This document shows positions 1-6,864 of a DNA stretch of 12,673 nt, one piece after another (the stretch's first letter is position 1; every line of letters starts with the position of its first letter). The notes beneath the pieces were generated by a model. That model worked only from the letters and a program-made list of their open reading frames with translations, made no database searches and was not told the origin of the DNA. A program made the translations under genes and the position numbers. The stretch is from an uncultured Oscillospiraceae bacterium. Its GTDB lineage: Bacteria; Bacillota; Clostridia; Oscillospirales; Ruminococcaceae. The DNA lies in contig CAKSPC010000058.1 of assembly GCA_934481445.1 (NCBI GenBank), positions 1 to 12,673 on the forward strand, read 5' to 3'.

Positions 1-165
1 TATACCGTCCCCAACGACATCCGCCAGCAGGACGGTATCAATAACGTCATGGTGTCCGCGGGCACGGTGCAGGTCACGGGGGTAAGGCACGACGCGGCGC
101 TTAAAAGAGTATGGGACAAGCTTGACGAGCTGACTACAGCGATAATCGTAAGCAACGGAGATTAA
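1..165 (+). CDS. Partial phage structural protein (C-terminal 54 residues)
   Basis: An open frame enters from the left edge and ends at TAA (163-165). The 54 visible residues (ending in IIVSNGD) match no family I can name. The gene lies directly upstream of an XkdX-like gene, a holin and an endolysin, a position usually held by baseplate, tail-fibre or host-recognition genes in Firmicute siphophages, so a tail-associated role is likely by context only. Its stop codon overlaps the AAGGAGG ribosome site of the next gene, showing a compact late operon. The start is outside the window. Confidence 0.7.
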   Translation, partial: YTVPNDIRQQDGINNVMVSAGTVQVTGVRHDAALKRVWDKLDELTTAIIVSNGD

Positions 166-175
166 GGAGGAATAT

Positions 176-376
176 ATGTTTGAGTTTAACACATGGGTAA
201 CCGATAATCTGATTTCTGGCGTTAAAAACAGGGCGTTTTCCCGCGAGTGGGCGGCGGTACAGCTGGCTAATTACTATGTCAGGGGCAAGGTCACCGAGGC
301 GGATATAAGCCGCTTTGACGAGGCGACGGAGCCTGCGGAAGATGTTGTTGCTGCGGACGATACGGAGGACATTTGA
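176..376 (+). CDS. XkdX-like small phage protein
   Basis: 66 residues, ATG start with a strong AAGGAGG site about 5 bases upstream. The middle of the protein (about residues 22-47, WAAVQLANYYVRGKVTEADI) has the aromatic, Lys/Arg-Gly-x-hydrophobic-Thr pattern typical of XkdX, a short protein encoded between tail-fibre genes and the lysis cassette in PBSX-like phages. The C-terminus is an acidic Ala/Glu/Asp-rich tail. XkdX function is unknown. Its stop (TGA, 374-376) overlaps the ATG of the next gene, indicating translational coupling. Family assignment rests on size, position and residue pattern. Confidence 0.65.
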   Translation: MFEFNTWVTDNLISGVKNRAFSREWAAVQLANYYVRGKVTEADISRFDEATEPAEDVVAADDTEDI

Positions 377-702
377 TGGACAGCACGATAATTGTAGCAA
401 TAATCGGCGGAGCGGTCACAGCCTTTAACGTGATATACTCAACTGCTATGTCACGCAGACAGGCAAAAGGCGCACGCACCGAAAACATCGAAAATGGCTT
501 GCAGTGCCTGCTGCGCGCGGAAATAATCCGCTCACACGACAAATACAAAGACAAGGGATTTTGCCCGCTGTACGCTAAAGAGGCGCTCACGCGGGCATAC
601 AAGGCATACCACGCTCTTGGCGGCAACGATGTAGCAACATCGCTGTACAACGAATGTATGATAATGGCAGAAAAGCCAAAGGAGGAAAATCATGAAAATT
701 GA
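376..702 (+). CDS. Small membrane-anchored phage protein of the lysis region
   Basis: 108 residues. I chose the ATG at 376, which overlaps the preceding stop as TGATG and has GGAGG at 364-368; an in-frame TTG at 373 is less likely. Residues 4-22 form one hydrophobic segment (TIIVAIIGGAVTAFNVIYS), followed by a basic SRRQ stretch and a soluble part with a KDKGFCPLYAKE motif and a YHALGGNDVATSLYN motif. Proteins with this layout (N-terminal TM, then a Cys-Pro-x-Tyr motif and YHxLGGNG-like motif) are common just before holins in clostridial prophages and are usually annotated as hypothetical. A role in lysis, such as a second holin or antiholin, is possible but not shown. Confidence 0.75.
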   Translation: MDSTIIVAIIGGAVTAFNVIYSTAMSRRQAKGARTENIENGLQCLLRAEIIRSHDKYKDKGFCPLYAKEALTRAYKAYHALGGNDVATSLYNECMIMAEKPKEENHEN

Positions 703-913
703 CTGGAAGCGTAAATTAACAAGCCGTAAGTGGTGGGTTGCAGTAGCGGCGCTGGTGTCGGGTCTGATACTTGCCTTTGGCGGCGGTGACGAGGTGGCGC
801 AGACCGTCAGCGGCTGCATTATGGCAACGGCGGCGGTAATCGGCTATACCATCGGAGAGGGCCTTGCTGATGGCGCAAACAAGGGTGGTGACGATAATGA
901 CGATAACCGATAA
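692..913 (+). CDS. Phage holin
   Basis: 73 residues, ATG preceded by AAAGGAGG and overlapping the previous gene by 11 bp. The N-terminus is basic (MKIDWKRKLTSRKWW), followed by a hydrophobic segment at about 15-30 and a second at about 40-57, with a charged Asp-rich C-terminal tail. The start MKxDWKxKLxSRKWW and the two-TM layout match small holins of Clostridia prophages, which form holes in the membrane and release the endolysin. The amidase gene follows with a 17-bp overlap, the normal holin-endolysin order. Confidence 0.8.
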   Translation: MKIDWKRKLTSRKWWVAVAALVSGLILAFGGGDEVAQTVSGCIMATAAVIGYTIGEGLADGANKGGDDNDDNR

Positions 914-1481
914 GCTCATCCCCGCGGGAAAGTACAACCGCCCCGGCACAAAATCCACCCCGAAGCGTATCTGCGTGCATTACACGGGCGACTGCGGTGC
1001 TTCGGCGGACAGGCTGGCGTTATTTTTTACGGACAACACGGCGGCAAAGACATCCTCGCAGTACATCGTAGGCATTAACGGCGAGATAATCCGCTGTATC
1101 CCCGACAACGAAATAGCCTACGCCGCCGCAAACCAAAATGCTAACACCATCCACATTGAGGTATGCTACAAGGACAAGGCAGGCAAGTTCGAGGAGAAAT
1201 CCATCGCTGCCTTAAACGAGCTGGTATTGAGCCTGATGGACAAATACAAAATCGGCGCCGAAAATGTCCTGCGGCACTACGACCTCACGGGCAAGCACTG
1301 CCCCGCCTACTACGTCGACGCGAACCGCTGGGCGGCTCTGCACGAAAGGATAACCACAAAGCCCACTGCAAAAAAGCTTTACCGCGTGCAGGTGGGGGCA
1401 TTTTCGAGCAAAGACAACGCCGAAAACTACGCCGCGACTATTCGCAAGGCGGGGTTCGGAGCGTTCGTTATCGAGGTATAA
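897..1481 (+). CDS. Phage endolysin: N-acetylmuramoyl-L-alanine amidase (Amidase_2) with short SPOR tail
   Basis: 194 residues from the ATG at 897. Earlier in-frame starts at 864 (TTG) and 870 (ATG) lie deep in the holin gene, and the family begins near MTITDKLIPAGKYNRPGT, so 897 fits best. The Amidase_2 domain covers about 1-145. Likely zinc ligands are H28 (VHYTG), H127 and C135; K133 fits the lysine of T7 lysozyme, since the spacing H127-K133-C135 equals T7 H122-K128-C130. Residues 161-194 (LYRVQVGAFSSKDNAENYAA and on) look like roughly one half of a SPOR peptidoglycan-binding domain, ending abruptly. The enzyme cuts the bond between N-acetylmuramic acid and L-alanine to lyse the host cell. 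It is the last gene of the late operon. Confidence 0.92.
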   Translation: MTITDKLIPAGKYNRPGTKSTPKRICVHYTGDCGASADRLALFFTDNTAAKTSSQYIVGINGEIIRCIPDNEIAYAAANQNANTIHIEVCYKDKAGKFEEKSIAALNELVLSLMDKYKIGAENVLRHYDLTGKHCPAYYVDANRWAALHERITTKPTAKKLYRVQVGAFSSKDNAENYAATIRKAGFGAFVIEV

Positions 1482-1492
1482 TACATAAATTT

Positions 1493-1531
1493 CGCCCTCG
1501 GGTCGCTGCGCGGCTCGGGGGCGGGTTTTTT
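1493..1531 (+). terminator. Terminator of the phage late operon
   Basis: A 12-bp stem (1493-1504 with 1512-1523, including a few G-T pairs) with a seven-base loop is followed by GG and six T residues. It lies 12 bp after the endolysin stop. Its stem sequence is very like that of the terminator at 7768-7803. Confidence 0.85.
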
Positions 1532-1604
1532 ATACGTGGGCGTTGTTTGCAGTTGGGTGAATAGTATATTTATAATAAATTTAGACTAATTTTTTTAAAA
1601 AAGC

Positions 1605-1633
1605 TTGCATTGCTCGTCAAAAAGTGATATAAT
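1605..1633 (+). promoter_or_regulatory. Sigma-A type promoter of the AT-rich cargo gene
   Basis: TTGCAT (1605-1610), a 17-bp spacer, then TATAAT (1628-1633). It lies 20 bp before the ATG of the next gene, giving a short leader with AGAGGTGAG as the ribosome site. It uncouples this gene from the phage late operon, which is terminated upstream. Confidence 0.75.
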
Positions 1634-1652
1634 TTACCACAGAGGTGAGTTT

Positions 1653-2567
1653 ATGACTGATAAATTATTAAAACATAGAAAACTTTTTACAGTAATATTT
1701 ATTGTAGTTGGCGTTATTATGACAATAGCTTTATTTGTGCTATCCTTATTTTTTAATGACGGAGATATAATTTCTTGGATTGAGAAATTGTATTACTGTG
1801 TTCAAATCGTTGCGGGTTTTTATGTTGTTGCAGGCGCAGTCATTGCTGTATGCGAATACTATATTTCTACAGAAAGTGAGCTTCATAAAAAACAAAGCGA
1901 AAAGATAATCAAAGCAGTTGAACTTGCAGGTTACTATAAGGATAACGTTATTATACCGTTTACATATGTAAGATATATTTATGAAAGAATTGAGGCTATT
2001 GATATAATTAAAAAAATAGAACCGGAAAACATGAATAATTTTGACCTCAAAGAATTAGAAAATAACCTTGACGCAGAAGATATAAACAATTTAAAAAAAT
2101 CAATTACCAAGAAACTTTTTATCGAGGCTGTTAAAGAGGCGAATCTTATATATAATGTAAATTCAATTGAAACATCCTATCTCGATAAGTGCTTGGCGGA
2201 ATACAACGCTAAAGAGGACCAGATTGATCCTTTGGCGTTTAAGATCGCACAGAGCTATATGAATGGTCAGCAGCGAGATATGCTAAATAGTCTTGAGTAT
2301 TTTGCGATGTTTTTTACTCATAATGTTGCAGATGAAACTGTTGTTTTTCAATCTCTTCATCAAACCTACTTTGAAATCATTGAAACAATGTACTATTATA
2401 TTTCTTCACAAAACACTAGCGACCAACACAAATTTTATGTCAATGCAATCAAACTTTATGATTTGTGGAAAAAGGAAGATGAAAATAATAGCAGGAAGGG
2501 TCAGGAAGCAGATGAGAAATGTAGGGAATTAAAACAACCAAGCATAGGGACTGTTTTAAAAAATTAA
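1653..2567 (+). CDS. AT-rich two-TM membrane protein, probable prophage cargo (moron)
   Basis: 304 residues, ATG at 1653 with AGAGGTGAG at 1641-1649. Two hydrophobic segments lie at about 11-33 and 46-69; the rest (70-304) is a charged, largely helical domain, presumably cytoplasmic, ending in a Lys/Glu-rich tail. The part from about 210 on (LNSLEYFAMFFTHNVADETV, then an aromatic helix, a YYYIS segment and KLYDLWKK) has the look of DUF4760-like proteins: two N-terminal TMs plus a domain with an LNxLExxA motif, a D-E motif and a late Trp. I am not sure of that assignment. The base composition is far more AT-rich than all neighbours and codon use differs, pointing to separate acquisition. Own promoter, position after the lysis genes and next to the attachment site fit a lysogenic-conversion or phage-exclusion gene; that function is inference. 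Confidence 0.8.
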   Translation: MTDKLLKHRKLFTVIFIVVGVIMTIALFVLSLFFNDGDIISWIEKLYYCVQIVAGFYVVAGAVIAVCEYYISTESELHKKQSEKIIKAVELAGYYKDNVIIPFTYVRYIYERIEAIDIIKKIEPENMNNFDLKELENNLDAEDINNLKKSITKKLFIEAVKEANLIYNVNSIETSYLDKCLAEYNAKEDQIDPLAFKIAQSYMNGQQRDMLNSLEYFAMFFTHNVADETVVFQSLHQTYFEIIETMYYYISSQNTSDQHKFYVNAIKLYDLWKKEDENNSRKGQEADEKCRELKQPSIGTVLKN

Positions 2568-2582
2568 TTTTGCATATAGCCC

Positions 2583-2611
2583 TTGACAAATATAAGAAAT
2601 TGTAATATAAT
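2583..2611 (+). promoter_or_regulatory. Perfect consensus sigma-A promoter
   Basis: TTGACA (2583-2588), exactly 17 bp, TATAAT (2606-2611). It drives a transcript of about 95-100 nt that stops at the hairpin at 2678-2717. It is the strongest-looking promoter in the prophage part. Confidence 0.85.
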
Positions 2612-2641
2612 ATATTAAAACATGAAAGGAGGACATTTAAA

Positions 2642-2671
2642 ATGAGCAACGGAGGAATATCCATCTTTTAA
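2642..2671 (+). CDS. Nine-residue ORF in a short transcript
   Basis: ATG at 2642, peptide MSNGGISIF, TAA at 2669-2671. A strong AAAGGAGG site lies at 2625-2632, ten bases before the ATG, and a second GGAGG occurs inside the ORF. The ORF sits between a perfect promoter and a terminator and nothing else fits in that transcript. I recognise no family. It could be a true micropeptide, or the transcript could act as a small RNA with the ORF incidental. It is on the prophage side of the feoB junction. Confidence 0.45.
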   Translation: MSNGGISIF

Positions 2672-2677
2672 TGGGTT

Positions 2678-2717
2678 TTGCGCCCTGCAGGGAAACTTGC
2701 AGGGCGCTTTAATTTTA
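2678..2717 (+). terminator. Terminator of the short unit
   Basis: Perfect 10-bp stem GCGCCCTGCA / TGCAGGGCGC with a short GGGAAACT loop, followed by TTTAATTTT. It ends the mini-transcript just before the feoB junction. On the minus strand no T-run follows, so it should not stop feoAB transcription; the truncated FeoB frame in fact reads through it. Confidence 0.85.
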
Positions 2718-2739
2718 CGTAATTGTATTGCAAACTTAT

Positions 2740-2765
2740 CCACACCATACACATCGTCAGCGATT
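2740..2765. other. Probable prophage attachment junction (attR) in feoB
   Basis: FeoB homology, read on the minus strand, stops at the Met codon at 2746-2748; the next codon should begin GG (Gly of GFGCN) but is GTG and the frame becomes unrelated. On the other side lie the prophage end and its last terminator. The crossover should lie within a few bases of 2745. The exact core cannot be set without the other junction. Confidence 0.65.
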
Positions 2766-4348
2766 GTTTCCCGCAGGCGCGGCAGCAGTTGAATGGCTTA
2801 TCGAGGTTATACGCGATCCTCGGCAGGTATCCCGAGTCCTCCAGCAAAGTGAACATCGGGAAGAAAATAGCCATTGGCGGAAGCATCACCGCCGTCACCC
2901 ACGCCAGCACCTTGTACGCGCCGTCGATAAGCAGGCTCCGCAGCCACTCGGGCGCGCCTATGCCTATCAACGCCCCCGACATCACGTCCCCCAGCGAGAA
3001 CAGCGCCGTGCTCAGCAGTTCCGACGGGTAGTTCGCGCCGACTATCGTTATCCAGAATACTATCATCAGCAGCATTATCATCAGCGGGTAGCCGAACGCT
3101 CTGCCCGTCAGCACGCGATCCGCGCGGCGGTCGGCGGCAGCCCCGCAGCCTGCGCATCCCACCACGCCGTCGCACGCCTCCTCGGCGTTCAGCAGTATGC
3201 AGGAAACTATCCTGTCTTTAAGAATATCCGTCGTTATCCCCGCGGCGGCGAGTATCTCCATCCCGCGTTCCCTGCATTCCGATATTTCGGGAATGCTCGT
3301 GATGTCCCTGCCGAAATGCTCATCCAGCCCACGCATAAGCGATGCGTCCCCCTCAAGCAGCCGCAGCGCGAGCCATCTCGGAGGTATCTCATCCCCGATT
3401 TTCTGCCTTATCGCAGGTTCCAGCGCAGCAATGGCGTCCTCAATGGGACGGATGTAGCGCAGCTTCCTCGGGCGGACGGATATCCACCCCGCGCAGAGGT
3501 CGTCGAGCCTTTCGGTGAGCTGCCGCAGCGTCTTTTTCTTCCGCGCCGCCGTACCTACCACGGGAACGCCGAGGTTCTCCTCCAGCCGCCCGAGGTCGAC
3601 GCATATCCCGCGGCGCTTCGCTTCGTCCATAAGGTTGACGCACACTATCGTCCGCGGGCATATCTCCATGACCTGCAGCGCAAGGTTAAGCCCGCGCTCA
3701 AGGCAAGCCGCGTCGCATACCACAACCGCCGCGTCCGCTCCGCCGAAGCAGATGAAATCCCGCGCGACCTCTTCCTCGGCGGAGTGAGCCATCAGCGAGT
3801 ATGTACCGGGAATATCCGCGAGGATATATTCGTTTTCTCGGGTGGAGAAACTCCCCTGCGCGCTCGCGACGGTCTTTCCGGGCCAGTTTCCCGTGTGCTG
3901 ATGCAGCCCTGTTAAATTGTTGAATATCGTGCTCTTTCCGACGTTGGGATTTCCTGCAAGGGCAATGACAATGCTGCCGTCATGCGGCTCGGGCGGGGGC
4001 ACCGCGTCCGAAAAGCACTCCTGCGTTGTGATCTCGCTGTCCGTTTTCGCGGCGTTGCCATCGTCTTTCGTGCCGACGATGACCCCGCGGCAGTCCGCGC
4101 GGCGTATCGCGATAACAGCGCCGCGTATCAGGTATGCCGAGGGATCACCCATGGGACTTTGCCCAACGCATTCAACCTCCGTCCCCTCGGATAGCCCTAT
4201 GTCCAGCAGCCTGCGCCGCATCGCGCCGTGTGTCGTAAGCTTTTTCACAACCGCCCGCTGACCGGGCGCTATATCGTTGAGAGTGTGTATTTCTGTCATT
4301 CGGATTCACCTTTGTATGATTATTCTGCGCCGTACCGCAGTTACTGTT

Positions 4349-4390
4349 ATTATATGTACGCAAAAATATTTGGTGCGCCTGCAATATTTG
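4349..4390 (-). promoter_or_regulatory. feoAB upstream region with -10 and paired direct repeats
   Basis: A TATAAT reads on the minus strand at 4354-4349, about 50 bp before the feoAB start, but no good -35 sits 16-18 bp upstream. Two copies of AATATTTG on the plus strand (4365-4372 and 4383-4390), 18 bp apart, cover where the -35 should be. This suggests a regulator such as a Fur- or DtxR-like iron sensor, but the sequence does not match a Fur box that I can recognise. Confidence 0.35.
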
Positions 4391-4401
4391 TCCTGTAATA
4401 C

Positions 4402-4430
4402 TTGCATTATCGTCGGAAATGTGTTATAAT
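4402..4430 (+). promoter_or_regulatory. Upstream promoter of the ABC importer operon
   Basis: TTGCAT (4402-4407), 17 bp, TATAAT (4425-4430), with an extended -10 TG at 4422-4423. It would give a leader of about 265 nt ahead of the first permease. The leader holds a GC-rich hairpin-like section (about 4443-4490) and a 7-bp stem-loop at 4525-4543; I see no T-box or known riboswitch consensus. Confidence 0.6.
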
Positions 4431-4593
4431 CAATAAGTATGCGATGCCTGCGGGCGGCGTTTTTAATGTCATTACCCCGCGCCGCTGCATATAATGCTGT
4501 ACGGAAGTGTGCAGTATACTGTCGTTTCAGCTATTTGCTGAAAAAACAAACTCGATGTTGAAAGTTTTTGTGTGGCAATTTACTGAAAACCTA

Positions 4594-4622
4594 TTGACAT
4601 TATATGTTTTGTGTGATATAAT
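4594..4622 (+). promoter_or_regulatory. Proximal promoter of the ABC importer operon
   Basis: Perfect TTGACA (4594-4599), 17-bp spacer, TATAAT (4617-4622), about 80 bp before the first permease start. With the promoter at 4402 it makes a tandem pair. Confidence 0.8.
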
Positions 4623-4703
4623 ACACCCATACCGAGAAGCGAACGTCCCCGACGTTATCTCCGTGGAACGCACAGAACAAATTAATATATACGGAGTGAT
4701 GTT

Positions 4704-5357
4704 GTGGACTGGTCGTTTATTCAGAAATTCGCGCCGGTGTATGCCGAGGCGGGCGTCCTTACGGTTACGATAGGCGTCATCGGCATAATTCTTTCGGTCG
4801 CGGTGGGTCTTGTCTGCGCGCTGGTGAAGTATTATAAGATACCCGTTGCGCGGCAGATAGTTGCGGTGTATATCGAGCTTTCGAGAAACACGCCGCTTAT
4901 CGTTCAGCTTTTCTTCCTGTACTTCGGTCTGCCGAAGGCGGGGGTGCTGCTTTCCAGCGAGGCGTGCGGCGTTATCGGCCTTGCGTTCCTCGGCGGAAGC
5001 TACATGGCGGAGAGCTTTCTCAGCGGACTTAGATCCGTCAACAGGATACAGCTCGAAAGCGCGGAAAGCTTGGGACTGCGCAGGTGGCAGGTGATGCGGT
5101 ACATAGTCATACCGCAGGCGGCCAGGGTGTCCATCCCCGCGCTGGCGGCGAACGTCATCTTCCTGCTGAAAGAAACCAGCGTATTCAGCGCGGTTTCCCT
5201 TGCGGACCTCATGTACGTTGCAAAGGACCTTATCGGTATGTATTACAAGACCAACGAAGCGCTTACGATGCTTGTACTGGCGTATCTTGTGATGATACTT
5301 CCGATCTCGATAGTTTTCACTGTTCTTGAGAGGAGGATGCGCCGTGCAGGGAATTGA
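4704..5357 (+). CDS. Polar amino-acid ABC transporter permease (HisM/GlnP family), first subunit
   Basis: 217 residues from a GTG start at 4704, with GGAGTGA at 4693-4699; the protein begins MDWSFIQKFAPVYAEAG, as expected for the family, and no better start is in frame. It has about five hydrophobic segments (for example 17-40, 64-83, 88-105, 190-208) and the EAA loop that docks onto the ATPase, ESAESLGLRRWQVMRYIVIPQA (about residues 118-139). TPLIVQLFF (63-71) is the usual signature near the second helix. It should pair with the next permease as a heterodimer in the membrane, importing an amino acid, probably cysteine judged by the binding protein. It overlaps the next gene by 14 bp. Confidence 0.93.
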   Translation: MDWSFIQKFAPVYAEAGVLTVTIGVIGIILSVAVGLVCALVKYYKIPVARQIVAVYIELSRNTPLIVQLFFLYFGLPKAGVLLSSEACGVIGLAFLGGSYMAESFLSGLRSVNRIQLESAESLGLRRWQVMRYIVIPQAARVSIPALAANVIFLLKETSVFSAVSLADLMYVAKDLIGMYYKTNEALTMLVLAYLVMILPISIVFTVLERRMRRAGN

Positions 5358-6015
5358 AGTGCTTTTCATGGGCAATAATATGCTTCGGCTCTGGGGCGGC
5401 CTCTGGGTAACGCTCCGCCTGTCGCTCATTTCGATAGGGCTGTCGCTGGTCATAGGAGTGTTCGTCGGCGCGCTGATGCTGGTGAAAAATCCCGTGGTAA
5501 AGGCGATATGCCGCGTTTATATCGAGATAGTGAGGATAATGCCGCAGCTTGTATGGCTCTTTATAATCTTCTTCGGAATAACGAAGCTCACGGGCGTTGA
5601 CATGAGCGGAGAAACGGCGGCAGTTATCATGCTGACGATATGGGGCGCAAGCGAGGTCGGCGACCTTGTGCGTGCCGCATTCATCTCCATCCCGTCGCAC
5701 CAGTTCGAATCGGGGCTTTCCCTAGGACTTAGCAGGGTGCAGCTTTATGTCTACGTTATCTTCCCGCAGGCGCTGCGCGGACTTGTCCCCGATGTCATCA
5801 ATCTTTCCACCCGAATGATAAAGACAACGGCGCTGGTTTCGCTCATCGGCGTTACCGAGGTGCTCAAGGTCGGCAAGCAGATAATCGACGCGAACCGGTT
5901 TGAGTTCCCGAACGCTGCGCTGTGGGTATATGCGGCGATATTCCTGATGTATTTCATTATCTGCTTTCCGCTGTCGCTGCTGTCGAGAAAGCTTACGAAG
6001 AAGAGAGGCGAGTGA
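5344..6015 (+). CDS. Polar amino-acid ABC transporter permease, second subunit
   Basis: 223 residues from GTG at 5344, with AGGAGG at 5331-5336; it starts inside the end of the first permease gene, so translation is probably coupled. An earlier TTG at 5326 lies before the SD and is rejected. The EAA loop reads [25 protein letters not shown] (about residues 122-146), and the [10 protein letters not shown] stretch (about 63-72) corresponds to the TPLIVQ region of the partner. The C-terminus is basic ([10 protein letters not shown]). Two different permease genes rather than one indicates a heterodimeric channel. The ATPase gene follows after 2 bp. Confidence 0.93.
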   Translation: MQGIEVLFMGNNMLRLWGGLWVTLRLSLISIGLSLVIGVFVGALMLVKNPVVKAICRVYIEIVRIMPQLVWLFIIFFGITKLTGVDMSGETAAVIMLTIWGASEVGDLVRAAFISIPSHQFESGLSLGLSRVQLYVYVIFPQALRGLVPDVINLSTRMIKTTALVSLIGVTEVLKVGKQIIDANRFEFPNAALWVYAAIFLMYFIICFPLSLLSRKLTKKRGE

Positions 6016-6017
6016 CC

Positions 6018-6761
6018 ATGGCTGAACATATTATTGATATAGACCATCTTACAAAGAAGTACGGCGAAAACACCGTGCTTAACGACCTTTCGCTGAGTGT
6101 TTCGCAGGGCGAGGTCGTGGTGCTTATCGGCCCCTCGGGCTGCGGAAAGAGCACGCTGCTGCGCTGCCTTAACGGGCTGGAGCCCATTCAGGGCGGAACG
6201 GTCAGGCTTCACGGCGAGCCCGTTGAGCACGGAAAGGCGAGCCTTTACAAAGTCCGTCAGAAGATAGGAATGGTGTTCCAGAGCTACGACCTGTTCCCGC
6301 ACATGACGGTGATGAAGAACATAATCCTCGCGCCGCTGAAGGTTCAGGGGAGAAGCAGGGATGAAGTCACGAAGCAGGCGATGGAGCTGCTCAGCCGCGT
6401 GGGGCTTGCGGACAAGGCGGACGCCTATCCGGCGGAGCTTTCGGGCGGACAGAAGCAGCGCGTTGCGATCGTGCGCAGCCTTATCATGAACCCCGACATA
6501 ATGCTTCTTGACGAGATCACCGCAGCGCTGGACCCCGAAATGGTGCACGAGGTGCTGAACGTTGTCCTCGACCTTGCAAAGGGCGGAACGACGATGATGA
6601 TAGTCACCCACGAGATGGCGTTTGCAGAGGCGGTGGCGGACAGGGTAGTATTCCTCGACGGCGGAGTTATCGTTGAAGAGGGCGCGCCCGCGGAGTTCTT
6701 CCACAACCCGAAAACAGAGCGCGCACAGCGCTTCCTCAAGACGTTCACCTACTCGAGATGA
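6018..6761 (+). CDS. Polar amino-acid ABC transporter ATP-binding protein
   Basis: 247 residues, ATG at 6018 with a GAGAGGCGAG site. Walker [10 protein letters not shown] (38-46), Q-loop Q88 in [13 protein letters not shown], signature LSGGQ (141-145), Walker B IMLLDE (161-166), D-loop ALDPE (170-174) and switch His198 are all present, so it should be active. Two local departures from the usual family consensus are VAIVRSL for VAIARAL and [10 protein letters not shown] for DEPTSALDPE; both are conservative. It hydrolyses ATP to power the two permeases. The binding-protein gene follows after a 103-bp gap. Confidence 0.95.
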   Translation: MAEHIIDIDHLTKKYGENTVLNDLSLSVSQGEVVVLIGPSGCGKSTLLRCLNGLEPIQGGTVRLHGEPVEHGKASLYKVRQKIGMVFQSYDLFPHMTVMKNIILAPLKVQGRSRDEVTKQAMELLSRVGLADKADAYPAELSGGQKQRVAIVRSLIMNPDIMLLDEITAALDPEMVHEVLNVVLDLAKGGTTMMIVTHEMAFAEAVADRVVFLDGGVIVEEGAPAEFFHNPKTERAQRFLKTFTYSR

Positions 6762-6864
6762 ACCGCGGAATAACGCGCGATCCCGCATTTCACCGAGGGC
6801 AGGTCTACAAATAAAAACGGCATATCACAGAACAATAAAAAAGGGACAAACGGAGGTATTTATT

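Larger units (their letters stand above)
2668..4299 (-). pseudogene. feoB: FeoA-FeoB fusion ferrous iron transporter, C-terminally truncated at the prophage junction
   Basis: The 543-residue frame starts at ATG 4299 with AAAGGTGA six bases upstream. Residues 1-78 are a FeoA (SH3-like) domain; from about 109 follows the FeoB G domain with G1 GNPNVGKS (116-123), G3 DIPG (162-165) and G4 NLMD (222-225). A cytoplasmic helical part comes next, then the first membrane segments (about 403-422 and 462-485) and the conserved LEDSGYLPRIAYNLD stretch (486-500). Homology ends at GKQSLTMCM (510-518, codon at 2746-2748). Family members continue with GFGCN and about 200 more residues including most Gate helices; here 25 unrelated residues (519-543) encoded by prophage DNA lead to a stop. 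FeoB imports Fe(II) across the inner membrane. Without the pore helices this copy cannot work as it stands; the 3' part is probably at the other end of the prophage. FeoA fused to FeoB is seen in Clostridia. Confidence 0.9.

Noticed and set aside
864..896. Upstream start for the endolysin
   Set aside because: It would add 11 residues encoded within the holin gene that do not match the start of amidases; ATG at 897 fits better.
1163..1564. Plus-strand frame overlapping the endolysin
   Set aside because: It is a different-frame shadow of the amidase, Arg-rich, and runs through the terminator.
2728..3915. Long plus-strand open frame (395 codons)
   Set aside because: It is the opposite-strand shadow of feoAB, whose minus-strand product has clear FeoA and GTPase motifs; the plus product is Arg/Pro/His-rich with no family features.
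4440..4703. T-box leader for the amino-acid importer
   Set aside because: No AGGGTGG-type T-box sequence or terminator/antiterminator pair is present between the promoters and the first gene.
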